Below are positions 1-4,350 of a DNA stretch of 6,135 nt, piece after piece. The translations under genes were made by a program, and so were the position numbers. This DNA comes from an uncultured Ruminococcus sp. (GTDB taxonomy: Bacteria > Bacillota > Clostridia > Oscillospirales > Ruminococcaceae). The notes beneath the pieces are model-generated. The model saw only the letters and a program-made list of their open reading frames with translations, had not been told where the DNA came from and did no database searches. The DNA lies in the NCBI GenBank assembly GCA_945835085.1, contig CAMAIG010000104.1, positions 1 through 6,135 of the forward strand. Direction: 5' to 3'. Numbering within the stretch: the stretch's first letter is position 1; the number at the start of each line of letters is the position of its first letter.

Positions 1-2
1 AA

Positions 3-170
3 TCGGCCAGCATCGCTCCTGCCTGCGCACCTACAAAGAAAATCGGTGTTACAAAGTCATCGTGGGCAATGTACGAACGTGGAGAACGTGTGCCGAGAGA
101 TGAAGTGAAGATTAAAATAGCGAACTTTTTCGGCAAGACTGTTCAGGAGATTTTTTTCGGGCAGCAGTAA
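3..170 (+). CDS. XRE/Cro-CI family transcriptional regulator, C-terminal part (5' end outside window)
   Basis: The reading frame is open from the left edge to a TAA at 168-170, giving 55 visible residues of a protein whose start lies outside the window. The segment IGVTKSSWAMYERGERVP matches the recognition helix and following turn of the Cro/CI-type (HTH_3) fold. The next stretch, KIKIANFFGKTVQEIFF, is the usual closing helix pair of small phage and Firmicute repressors (…A.FFG.TVEEIF). Such proteins bind operator DNA as dimers and set the lysogeny or early-gene switch. The residues before IGV (SIAPACAPTKK) match the family less well, which may be divergence at the window edge. No membrane or protease domain follows, so this is a minimal HTH-only regulator. 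The next gene starts 31 bases downstream on the same strand, so it may be co-transcribed. Family assignment is confident. Its specific role as repressor or activator is inference. Confidence 0.8.
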   Translation, partial: SASIAPACAPTKKIGVTKSSWAMYERGERVPRDEVKIKIANFFGKTVQEIFFGQQ

Positions 171-201
171 AACAAATAACTGATGAAAGGAAGTGAACCC
201 C

Positions 202-483
202 ATGACCGATACAGAATTTCTGAACAGGCTGCCCGAGGGAACGAGGGCGCCTACCGAGAAAGAGTTTGAGGCAATACAGTTTGTCTACAACTATCACCCG
301 TCTATACACCCTGTGGAGGGCAAGAACCAGATAGCAATGCTTTACAGCACATTCGGCATGCGCATAATTGCGGATATGTACGAAACAACCAAGAGGGCGC
401 AGGAGATCGACGAAGAGCGCAGAAAGCTCCGCCTCAGACTTCAGGAGCTTGAACGTGAAGCCGAAGAGCTTGCAATGATATGA
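202..483 (+). CDS. Small phage-type protein with C-terminal coiled coil, function unknown
   Basis: The protein has 93 residues. I chose ATG 202 because AAAGGAAGTGA at 186-196 is a good ribosome binding site about five bases upstream. The in-frame GTG at 193 lies inside that site and is unlikely to be used. Residues 10-35 (LPEGTRAP…VYNYHPSI) look globular, with several aromatic residues. Residues 60-91 are a charged heptad-like helix (KRAQEIDEERRKLRLRLQEL…) typical of a dimeric coiled coil. There are no cysteines, no signal peptide and no membrane segment, so it is probably a soluble cytoplasmic dimer. I do not recognise the family by function. Its place directly behind a repressor suggests an early-region protein, but that is inference only. 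Confidence 0.8.
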   Translation: MTDTEFLNRLPEGTRAPTEKEFEAIQFVYNYHPSIHPVEGKNQIAMLYSTFGMRIIADMYETTKRAQEIDEERRKLRLRLQELEREAEELAMI

Positions 484-490
484 AGGAGCG

Positions 491-523
491 ATGAAACAAC
501 CAAAACCCACTGAAAGGGGGTGA
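491..523 (+). other. Possible 10-codon leader ORF overlapping the next gene's ribosome binding site
   Basis: An ATG at 491 follows AAGGAG (483-488) closely and opens a 10-codon frame (MKQPKPTERG) that ends in TGA at 521-523. That stop is the last part of the AAAGGGGGTGA ribosome binding site of the gene at 528. Ribosomes terminating there would be placed to restart at 528. This may be chance in a short spacer, and the spacing from AAGGAG to the ATG is tight. Translation of the peptide is unproven. Confidence 0.2.
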
Positions 524-527
524 AACA

Positions 528-806
528 ATGGCAGTAAATGCAATTATTCCCGAAAAGGTAATGACGCCGCTTGATACATTCATTGCCGCCGATAGAGAGT
601 GGCTGAATGATCTTGTGGTTCGTTATCCGAACCAGATACCGGTTAAGGAGCTTGCCGATCACTGGGGCTGCAATCCCGAAAGTATTCGTGAAATGCTGAT
701 GAACGCCCCCGTATTCGGACTGCACTGGAAAAAAGTCGGTGCGAAGAACAACAGCTTTCTGATACCGACAGGCGTATTTATCCGCTGGTATTGCAAAATA
801 AATTAG
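528..806 (+). CDS. Small putative winged helix-turn-helix DNA-binding protein
   Basis: The protein has 92 residues. The start at ATG 528 is supported by AAAGGGGGTGA at 513-523. Residues 36-57 (IPVKELADHWGCNPESIREML) have the pattern of a helix-turn-helix: a first helix with the A-D/E position, a Gly at the turn, then a recognition helix starting N-P-E-S. Residues 62-88 (VFGLHWKKVGAKNNSFLIPTGVFIRWY) look like a beta wing with basic residues, followed by a short helix ending in RWY. This resembles the small excisionase-like and regulator proteins found in phages of Clostridia. Possible roles are recombination directionality factor or early transcription regulator, and the sequence does not decide between them. 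It sits between two unrecognised small genes, 44 bases after the previous stop. Confidence 0.8.
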   Translation: MAVNAIIPEKVMTPLDTFIAADREWLNDLVVRYPNQIPVKELADHWGCNPESIREMLMNAPVFGLHWKKVGAKNNSFLIPTGVFIRWYCKIN

Positions 807-827
807 TATGAAAGGATGAAAAATCAC

Positions 828-1187
828 GTGGAAAACAAAAACGAGATCAAAAAGCAGATCATGGAATATTTTCGTGATAAAAACCGAAAGTATACCGACA
901 TGATGATAGAGGCATCAATGAACGAATCGGTGCCGATAAATGAAACGGTGATGAAAATCATTCAGGAAATACTTGATGATCTGACTATCATTTTCACTAT
1001 GAACCATATCACACTGCCCATAATCACGGCGGCAATGATGATATCGGCAAAAGCAAAAGAAAACAGTTTGGACCCGGAACAGCAGAAAATATATGATGTG
1101 ATTATTAAGAATTTCGATGTGGTACACTTCGCAGTCCCGACCGAAAAATATAAGAAACGCTTTAACGGCGAAAACAGCGGTACATAA
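828..1187 (+). CDS. Unrecognised small helical protein, last gene before the intergenic hairpin
   Basis: I propose GTG 828 as start, giving 119 residues, because AAAGGATGA at 811-819 sits at a usable distance before it. An ATG at 816 is in frame and would add four residues (MKNH), but it lies inside the purine run and has no ribosome binding site of its own, so the start is ambiguous. The protein is mostly helical. An N-terminal charged part (KNEIKKQIMEYFRDKNRKY) is followed by a hydrophobic amphipathic helix region rich in Ile and Met (VMKIIQEILDDLTIIF, then LPIITAAMMISAKA). No catalytic motif, cysteine pair or clear membrane segment is visible. I do not recognise the family. It ends five bases before a strong inverted repeat, so it is probably the last gene of its transcription unit. 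Confidence 0.72.
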   Translation: MENKNEIKKQIMEYFRDKNRKYTDMMIEASMNESVPINETVMKIIQEILDDLTIIFTMNHITLPIITAAMMISAKAKENSLDPEQQKIYDVIIKNFDVVHFAVPTEKYKKRFNGENSGT

Positions 1188-1192
1188 AAAAA

Positions 1193-1218
1193 TGCCGTGA
1201 CGGAAAACCGACACGGCA
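1193..1218. terminator. Compound hairpin in the intergenic gap, possible terminator or regulatory RNA element
   Basis: TGCCGTG (1193-1199) pairs perfectly with CACGGCA (1212-1218). An A-A mismatch follows, then CGG (1201-1203) pairs with CCG (1208-1210) around an AAAA loop. On the + strand the stem is not followed by a T run. On the - strand it is followed by the complement of the A run at 1186-1192, which is the classical intrinsic-terminator layout for a transcript coming from the right. No - strand gene is visible here, so it may instead be a weak + strand terminator, an mRNA-stabilising 3' hairpin for the upstream unit, or a structured element. A second small stem, AGGTG (1220-1224) with CACCT (1229-1233), follows directly. 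Confidence 0.5.
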
Positions 1219-1233
1219 AAGGTGAAACCACCT

Positions 1234-1262
1234 CAGACAATACTTCACACTACACATATATT
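1234..1262 (+). promoter_or_regulatory. Putative sigma-A-type promoter for the second gene cluster
   Basis: CAGACA at 1234-1239 matches the -35 consensus TTGACA at four of six positions. It is followed after 17 bases by TATATT at 1257-1262, which matches the -10 consensus TATAAT at five of six. TATTAT at 1259-1264 is an alternative -10 box. Transcription would begin near 1269, about 30 bases before the ATG at 1300. This is the only intergenic gap above 45 bases in the window, so it is the natural place for a promoter. The call rests on consensus matching alone. Confidence 0.45.
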
Positions 1263-1299
1263 ATAGCAAAAGCAAATCCAATTGTCAAGGGGAACGGAA

Positions 1300-1509
1300 A
1301 TGATTATCAACAAGGCAAATTATGTTGCAAATGAGCTGCTGGAGATTATAACGCAGATAGATCCGTCGATAGTGGGCGCATCTTACATATGCGAACGTGG
1401 GCAGGAGCTTGTGCAGGTAAGATACAGCGGCGGCACGGCGATAGTTGTAAACGTCACAGGCGATAATCTGTCCGCAATTGCCCTTGACGTTGCAAAAGCA
1501 ATAAGCTGA
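1300..1509 (+). CDS. Unrecognised small protein, first gene of the second cluster
   Basis: The protein has 69 residues. ATG 1300 is chosen because AAGGGGA at 1287-1293 lies six bases upstream. The longer in-frame version from TTG 1282 would start before the ribosome binding site. The predicted fold alternates helix (residues 5-18, KANYVANELLEIIT) with strands (VGASYICERGQELVQVRYSGG, then TAIVVNVTGD) and ends in a helix (LSAIALDVAKAI), giving an alpha-beta-beta-beta-alpha pattern. This is a common layout for small phage early proteins, but I cannot name a function. There is no signal peptide or metal motif. It follows the putative promoter and lies 23 bases before the next gene, so it is probably the first gene of the downstream operon. 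Confidence 0.75.
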   Translation: MIINKANYVANELLEIITQIDPSIVGASYICERGQELVQVRYSGGTAIVVNVTGDNLSAIALDVAKAIS

Positions 1510-1532
1510 TTGAAACAGGAGGTACAAAAATA

Positions 1533-1841
1533 ATGGCGAATATCATTAATGAAATAACCGAAAGGGCAGTTGCATACATGTCCGCCAAAGAGCTCAGAAG
1601 GTGCAGCATGGGGAACATCATGCCGAAGACAAACGACGGCATGTATTTTTTAGATGTATCAAGCAGCATGTGCCATGCGGTATATGATATATCTTCCGAC
1701 GAGCCGCAGGAAGCACTGCTGTATTGCGATGCCGGGAACTGGCGCATATGCACCCGCAGTCTTTCTTCTGATAGGTGGGCGTCGTCGGTGCCTTTCGGCA
1801 GTCCGCATTTCAAGTGGATAAAGCGGGGTGTTCTGGAATGA
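1533..1841 (+). CDS. Unrecognised 102-residue protein
   Basis: The start at ATG 1533 is backed by a perfect AGGAGGT at 1517-1523. Residues 1-27 look helical (INEITERAVAYMSAKELRR). The remainder is probably beta-rich, with Trp, Tyr and Cys spread through it (SSMCHAVYDISSDEP, ALLYCDAGNWRICTRSL, FKWIKRG). Cysteines occur singly and do not form a clear CxxC zinc site. I do not recognise the family. Its TGA at 1839-1841 overlaps the ATG of the next gene (1838) in an ATGA junction, so the two proteins are probably translated in coupled fashion and may work together. Confidence 0.72.
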   Translation: MANIINEITERAVAYMSAKELRRCSMGNIMPKTNDGMYFLDVSSSMCHAVYDISSDEPQEALLYCDAGNWRICTRSLSSDRWASSVPFGSPHFKWIKRGVLE

Positions 1842-2239
1842 AGTCGAGATACACGGGGCTTACCAGACAGGCGCAGGACGTTTTCAGGCGTGAACAGGAA
1901 GCAAGGGAGCGGGCATTTGCAACCGTCATGATAAAACTGGTGATGTACGTTTATTCCACCACCGAGCACAAAGGAAAAGCTGCGACAGAAAGATTCTGGA
2001 ACAACATCGAGGAAAGTCTTGATCTTATGCATACAGACCCCGTTTTCTGGGATCGTGTTGATGCACTGCTGATAGATAAATACAAATATGATCTGCCGCC
2101 TTTTGATCTGGAGTACATGGAACAGGCGTTTTACCGCCCGCCGGAGATCACGGAAAAGGAAGCGGAACAGGCTGTTGCGAAAATGGCAAAGATGAAAGAA
2201 TTCATCGAGGCGAACGGTCTGCCGGAGCGGGAGGTATAA
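1838..2239 (+). CDS. Unrecognised helical protein, translationally coupled to the gene before it
   Basis: The frame from ATG 1838 gives 133 residues. The ATGA overlap with the preceding stop argues for this start over a GTG or ATG further upstream in the same frame, because no good ribosome binding site precedes those. The protein is almost wholly alpha-helical and strongly charged: a basic N-terminal part (SRYTGLTRQAQDVFRREQEARER), a middle part with aromatic residues (MYVYSTTEH, ERFWNNIEESLDLM, DPVFWDRVDALL), and an acidic-basic C-terminal helix (EKEAEQAVAKMAKMKEFIE). No catalytic signature or membrane helix is visible. I cannot assign a family. It is a small soluble phage-type protein whose partner may be the preceding gene product. 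Confidence 0.72.
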   Translation: MKSRYTGLTRQAQDVFRREQEARERAFATVMIKLVMYVYSTTEHKGKAATERFWNNIEESLDLMHTDPVFWDRVDALLIDKYKYDLPPFDLEYMEQAFYRPPEITEKEAEQAVAKMAKMKEFIEANGLPEREV

Positions 2240-2243
2240 ACCT

Positions 2244-2429
2244 ATGAAAATCATGAATCTATGCAAGCCCTGCGCCGAGAAGATGAAAGCAGAGGGCAAA
2301 AGAGATGTAAAAGAAGTGATCGGCAGGAAGATCAAGGGCGACTGCGAAGGCTGTGAGTGCCGCAGATATGTAAGCGAGTACGAGGTAAAGAGAATTTTTT
2401 TCGGGAGGAAAAAGAGCAATGAGCAATAA
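2244..2429 (+). CDS. Cysteine-rich miniprotein, probable zinc-ribbon or zinc-knuckle fold
   Basis: The protein has 61 residues. GGGAGGT at 2229-2235 supports ATG 2244; an ATG at 2253 is in frame but badly spaced. Residues 6-9 form a CKPC pair. Residues 34-39 (CEGCEC) give CxxC plus one extra Cys, so five cysteines lie in two clusters about 25 residues apart. Two CxxC knuckles at this distance are the standard layout of a treble-clef or zinc-ribbon site with four ligands. The flanking regions are very basic (KMKAEGKRDVKEVIGRKIKGD, then KRIFFGRKK), which would suit nucleic-acid or protein binding. Metal binding is inferred from spacing only. The last 11 bases overlap the next gene. Confidence 0.72.
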   Translation: MKIMNLCKPCAEKMKAEGKRDVKEVIGRKIKGDCEGCECRRYVSEYEVKRIFFGRKKSNEQ

Positions 2430-2691
2430 AAAATTTGATGCCTTTATAGGCGTTGCCGCATCGGTGCTTGCAGGATTTGCATTATTCGCGGCACTGGCAT
2501 TTTTCATTTCATACAATTATCCGCTTAATGAATTTTTCGGATTCATCGTTTTGGTGATGACTATCACGCTGGTAGTATGCGGATATATCATGCTGGCGGC
2601 AGAATGCGAGGCGGAAAACGAGCTTGACGAGCTTGCGGAGGAAATTAGCGATGGACAGTGTGATGAAATTCAAGATACTTACGATGTATGA
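2419..2691 (+). CDS. Small two-helix membrane protein with acidic C-terminal tail
   Basis: The protein has 90 residues. GGGAGGAAAA at 2403-2412 gives the ribosome binding site for ATG 2419, which lies inside the previous gene. Residues 8-31 and 39-61 are long hydrophobic stretches rich in Ala, Phe, Val and Ile, joined by a short NYPLNE loop, as in a helical hairpin of the inner membrane. The N-terminus carries NKK and is most simply cytoplasmic. Then the 29-residue tail (ECEAENELDELAEEISDG…), with about ten acidic residues, would also face the cytoplasm. No holin-like operon context (no endolysin) is seen, and a position inside an early cluster is not typical of holins. A superinfection-exclusion or host-membrane role is possible, but unsupported beyond topology. 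Confidence 0.78.
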   Translation: MSNKKFDAFIGVAASVLAGFALFAALAFFISYNYPLNEFFGFIVLVMTITLVVCGYIMLAAECEAENELDELAEEISDGQCDEIQDTYDV

Positions 2692-3382
2692 TCATGGAAA
2701 AAGATCCTATTCGGAAATTGCAAAAATCAGCGGTGCAAAATTTTCCGAAGTAAGAAAAATTATCGAAGAGGAGCGGGAAAACATGGCAATCAGCAGCGAA
2801 AAGAGAAAAGAGGTAATAATGCTTCTTGACGAAGGCATGACCATAAAGCGGATCGAAGCCGAAACGGGAATATCACACGGCACTATCAGCAGGATAAAAG
2901 CAGAACTTAATGCGGCGATTGCTGTTCCGGAAACGGCGGCAGATGTTGAAGCTCCTGTTGAAACTGTTGAAAGCTTAGAGCAGCAGGAGCATGCGGAAGA
3001 AGTTGCGGAAGAGCCGCAGAAGCCCGAACCGAAGCCCGAACCCGTGATACAGGCGGAAGAGGCTGACGGCGTGGAATATACAAGGCTGATCCCGCCGCAG
3101 TCGGGACCCGAAGAGGAAGTGCCTGAGGAAGAGGAAGTTGCGGAGCTTATCGAATCAAATCCTGTGATCGACGACTGCCTTGTCGGAATTCTCAATAAAA
3201 AGGCCGAGAAAACAAGCGTACATATTAATCGGCTGATCTCAAAGATATGGAAAGATCTGCGGAAGCTTGAGAGCATCGAAAGCGCATTTGCGGCAGACGG
3301 TAAGTTTGACGATGCCCATGGAATACGGGAAAGCATAGATACGGTAGTATCGACGCTGTATGAATTATGCGAAAGAACGTGA
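2651..3382 (+). CDS. Tandem helix-turn-helix protein with Glu/Pro-rich linker and C-terminal helical domain
   Basis: The protein has 243 residues from ATG 2651. GGAGG at 2637-2641 lies nine bases upstream, whereas a TTG further up in the same frame lacks support. Two similar helix-turn-helix units lie in tandem: residues 6-42 (ILTMYDHGKRSYSEIAKISG…) and residues 51-86 (VIMLLDEGMTIKRIEAETGIS…). Each resembles the resolvase/transposase HTH_23-type or sigma-4-like unit. Residues 90-165 form a flexible acidic Pro/Glu linker containing a duplicated KPEP. Residues 172-243 are helical (a KKAEKTSVHINRLISKIWKDL amphipathic segment), probably an oligomerisation or partner-binding domain. The likely job is sequence-specific DNA binding, perhaps as an early regulator or replication-origin binder. 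The start lies 41 bases inside the membrane-protein gene. A second possible internal start is described separately. Confidence 0.82.
   Translation: MDSVMKFKILTMYDHGKRSYSEIAKISGAKFSEVRKIIEEERENMAISSEKRKEVIMLLDEGMTIKRIEAETGISHGTISRIKAELNAAIAVPETAADVEAPVETVESLEQQEHAEEVAEEPQKPEPKPEPVIQAEEADGVEYTRLIPPQSGPEEEVPEEEEVAELIESNPVIDDCLVGILNKKAEKTSVHINRLISKIWKDLRKLESIESAFAADGKFDDAHGIRESIDTVVSTLYELCERT
2768..2785 (+). promoter_or_regulatory. Possible internal ribosome binding site and start within the tandem HTH gene
   Basis: GAGGAG at 2768-2773 lies nine bases before an in-frame ATG at 2783, which is residue 45 of the long product. It falls exactly between the two helix-turn-helix units. Use of this start would yield a 199-residue isoform with only the second unit, the linker and the C-terminal domain. 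The purine run also encodes Glu-Glu residues, so it may be a coding coincidence. Confidence 0.25.
3019..3042 (+). repeat. Perfect 12-bp tandem duplication in the Glu/Pro linker
   Basis: GAAGCCCGAACC occurs twice back to back (3019-3030 and 3031-3042) and encodes the KPEP-KPEP stretch of the linker. It keeps the frame. It is a small in-frame repeat of the kind that varies in copy number between relatives, giving linkers of different length. Confidence 0.85.
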
Positions 3383-3678
3383 GCGAGCCGGGCATTGATA
3401 TTATCATGTCGCTGAAATTTGCCGAGATAGGCAGGATAGGCGATGTATATTACGTCACCGAGAAAAACCCGTCAAGCGGCACGATAACACATCACCGAGA
3501 ATATACGGGTGATGATGCAGGGGGAGCGGCACGGGCGAATTTTTGCGATCAGATATATACGGTAATATGGAAATACATAGGGAAATATCTGGAAAAGCAC
3601 GGGTACGACCCGATAACGGGGAGGAGAAAAAACAAAAATGAAATCAATAGCAATACCACAGAAGAGCAGGAGCCTTGA
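3367..3678 (+). CDS. Unrecognised protein between the two HTH genes
   Basis: The frame from ATG 3367 gives 103 residues and overlaps the preceding stop by 16 bases. A GTG at 3379, in a GTGA overlap with that stop, is an equally possible start and would give 99 residues (MSEPGIDIIM…). Neither has a clear ribosome binding site, so translation is probably coupled to the preceding gene. Residues 16-48 look like strands and turns (KFAEIGRIGDVYYVTEKN, TITHHREYTG). Residues 55-80 form a helix with regular aromatic residues (ANFCDQIYTVIWKYIGKYLEKHG). A basic, low-complexity tail follows (ITGRRKNKNEINSNTTEEQ), part of which overlaps the next gene. I do not recognise a family or active site. Confidence 0.72.
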   Translation: MRKNVSEPGIDIIMSLKFAEIGRIGDVYYVTEKNPSSGTITHHREYTGDDAGGAARANFCDQIYTVIWKYIGKYLEKHGYDPITGRRKNKNEINSNTTEEQEP

Positions 3679-3883
3679 ACCGAATGAGCGGATGATAATG
3701 AAGCTTCTTTCGGACGGCAAGAGCCTGAAAGAAATCGCAAAAATAATGAAACTGCCTGCAAGAGTATGCAAATCGGCGGACATGGCAAAGGGCACCGAGG
3801 ACATATCCGTCGAGGCATGCTGCTGTAGGATACGTGAAAAGGGCTATCAGCTTCCGAAGCCGGGGGATCATTATGAGCCTTGA
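3638..3883 (+). CDS. Small helix-turn-helix protein with a CCC motif
   Basis: The protein has 81 residues from ATG 3638, preceded by GGGGAGGAG at 3618-3626. Residues 17-48 (ERMIMKLLSDGKSLKEIAKIM…ARVCKSADM) form a helix-turn-helix of the same style as both units of the gene at 2651: a helix ending in LL-DG, then S/T-x-K-x-I-A, a turn, and a recognition helix. It is therefore probably a relative or partner of that protein. Residues 57-71 (VEACCCRIREKGYQL) contain three adjacent cysteines. Alone they do not make a classical zinc site, but they could ligate metal or form disulfides between subunits. The start lies 41 bases inside the previous gene, and the end overlaps the VRR-NUC gene by 11 bases. 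DNA binding is likely; the target is unknown. Confidence 0.78.
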   Translation: MKSIAIPQKSRSLEPNERMIMKLLSDGKSLKEIAKIMKLPARVCKSADMAKGTEDISVEACCCRIREKGYQLPKPGDHYEP

Positions 3884-4337
3884 CAATCGATATGGTAAAG
3901 CTCCCAGTGAGGCAGCGGAACAGTCGCTGCTTCTGAACTGGGTGAGATTTGCATCTGTAAAATATCCGGTGCTTGATATGTTGGTGCATGTGCCCAACGA
4001 GGGAAAACGCTCCGCACGGGCAGGTTCGGAGCTGAAAAGGCAGGGGCTGAAAGCAGGATATCCCGATCTTGCGCTTAATGCCGCCCGATGCGGCTATCAC
4101 GGATTATTTATCGAAATGAAAAAGCGGGGCGGAAGAGCAACCTACGTACAGATAGACTGGCTGGAATGTCTGGAGCACGAAGGGAATGCAGTTGCATTGT
4201 GCGACTGCATGGAGTCGGCACGGAATGTACTGGAATCATATGTGCGTGGTGATAAGCATGCGCTTGATCGTTTTCTGCTGAAAGCTGAAAATGATGATTT
4301 TGATCTCTTGCGGGAGCGGAAGGGCAGATTAAAATAA
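3873..4337 (+). CDS. VRR-NUC domain nuclease (PD-(D/E)XK superfamily)
   Basis: The protein has 154 residues. ATG 3873 is chosen because GGGGGAT at 3862-3868 precedes it; the longer frame from GTG 3834 has no support. The VRR-NUC motifs appear in order: Glu16 in SEAAEQSLLLNWV; an HVPNEGKR segment (39-46) with RAGSELKRQGLKAG; Asp65 in GYPDL; Glu81 and Lys83 in FIEMKKRGG; and Gln93 with Trp96 in YVQIDWL. Asp-65, Glu-81 and Lys-83 are the metal-binding and catalytic residues of the PD-(D/E)XK fold. Stand-alone VRR-NUC proteins are common in phage replication modules. The family (which includes FAN1) cuts branched DNA structures, and Holliday-junction cleavage has been shown for phage-type members. 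The size fits a single-domain enzyme. The exact substrate here is inference. It overlaps the preceding HTH gene by 11 bases and lies 13 bases before the ParB-like gene. Confidence 0.93.
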   Translation: MSLDNRYGKAPSEAAEQSLLLNWVRFASVKYPVLDMLVHVPNEGKRSARAGSELKRQGLKAGYPDLALNAARCGYHGLFIEMKKRGGRATYVQIDWLECLEHEGNAVALCDCMESARNVLESYVRGDKHALDRFLLKAENDDFDLLRERKGRLK

Positions 4338-4350
4338 TAGGAGGTAAATC

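Noticed and set aside
193..201. GTG 193 as start of the coiled-coil gene
   Set aside because: It lies within the AAAGGAAGTGA ribosome binding site. ATG 202 has proper spacing.
1454..2419. 321-codon open frame on the - strand
   Set aside because: It lies opposite several + strand genes that have ribosome binding sites or coupled starts. Its translation is rich in Phe, Leu, Ser, Cys and His with no family pattern, as expected from antisense of coding DNA, and it has no convincing start signal.
2419..2691. Holin call for the two-helix membrane protein
   Set aside because: Size and topology would fit, but no endolysin or other lysis gene is near and the context is an early regulatory and nuclease module. 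The acidic tail is also atypical.
2707..3336. 209-codon - strand frame, very rich in serine
   Set aside because: It is the antisense of the Glu/Pro/Ala-rich linker of the tandem HTH gene. The serine runs come from GAA/GAG/GCG codons read backwards.
3834..3872. N-terminal extension of the VRR-NUC protein from GTG 3834
   Set aside because: No ribosome binding site precedes it. GGGGGAT at 3862-3868 points to ATG 3873, and the extension carries no domain residues.
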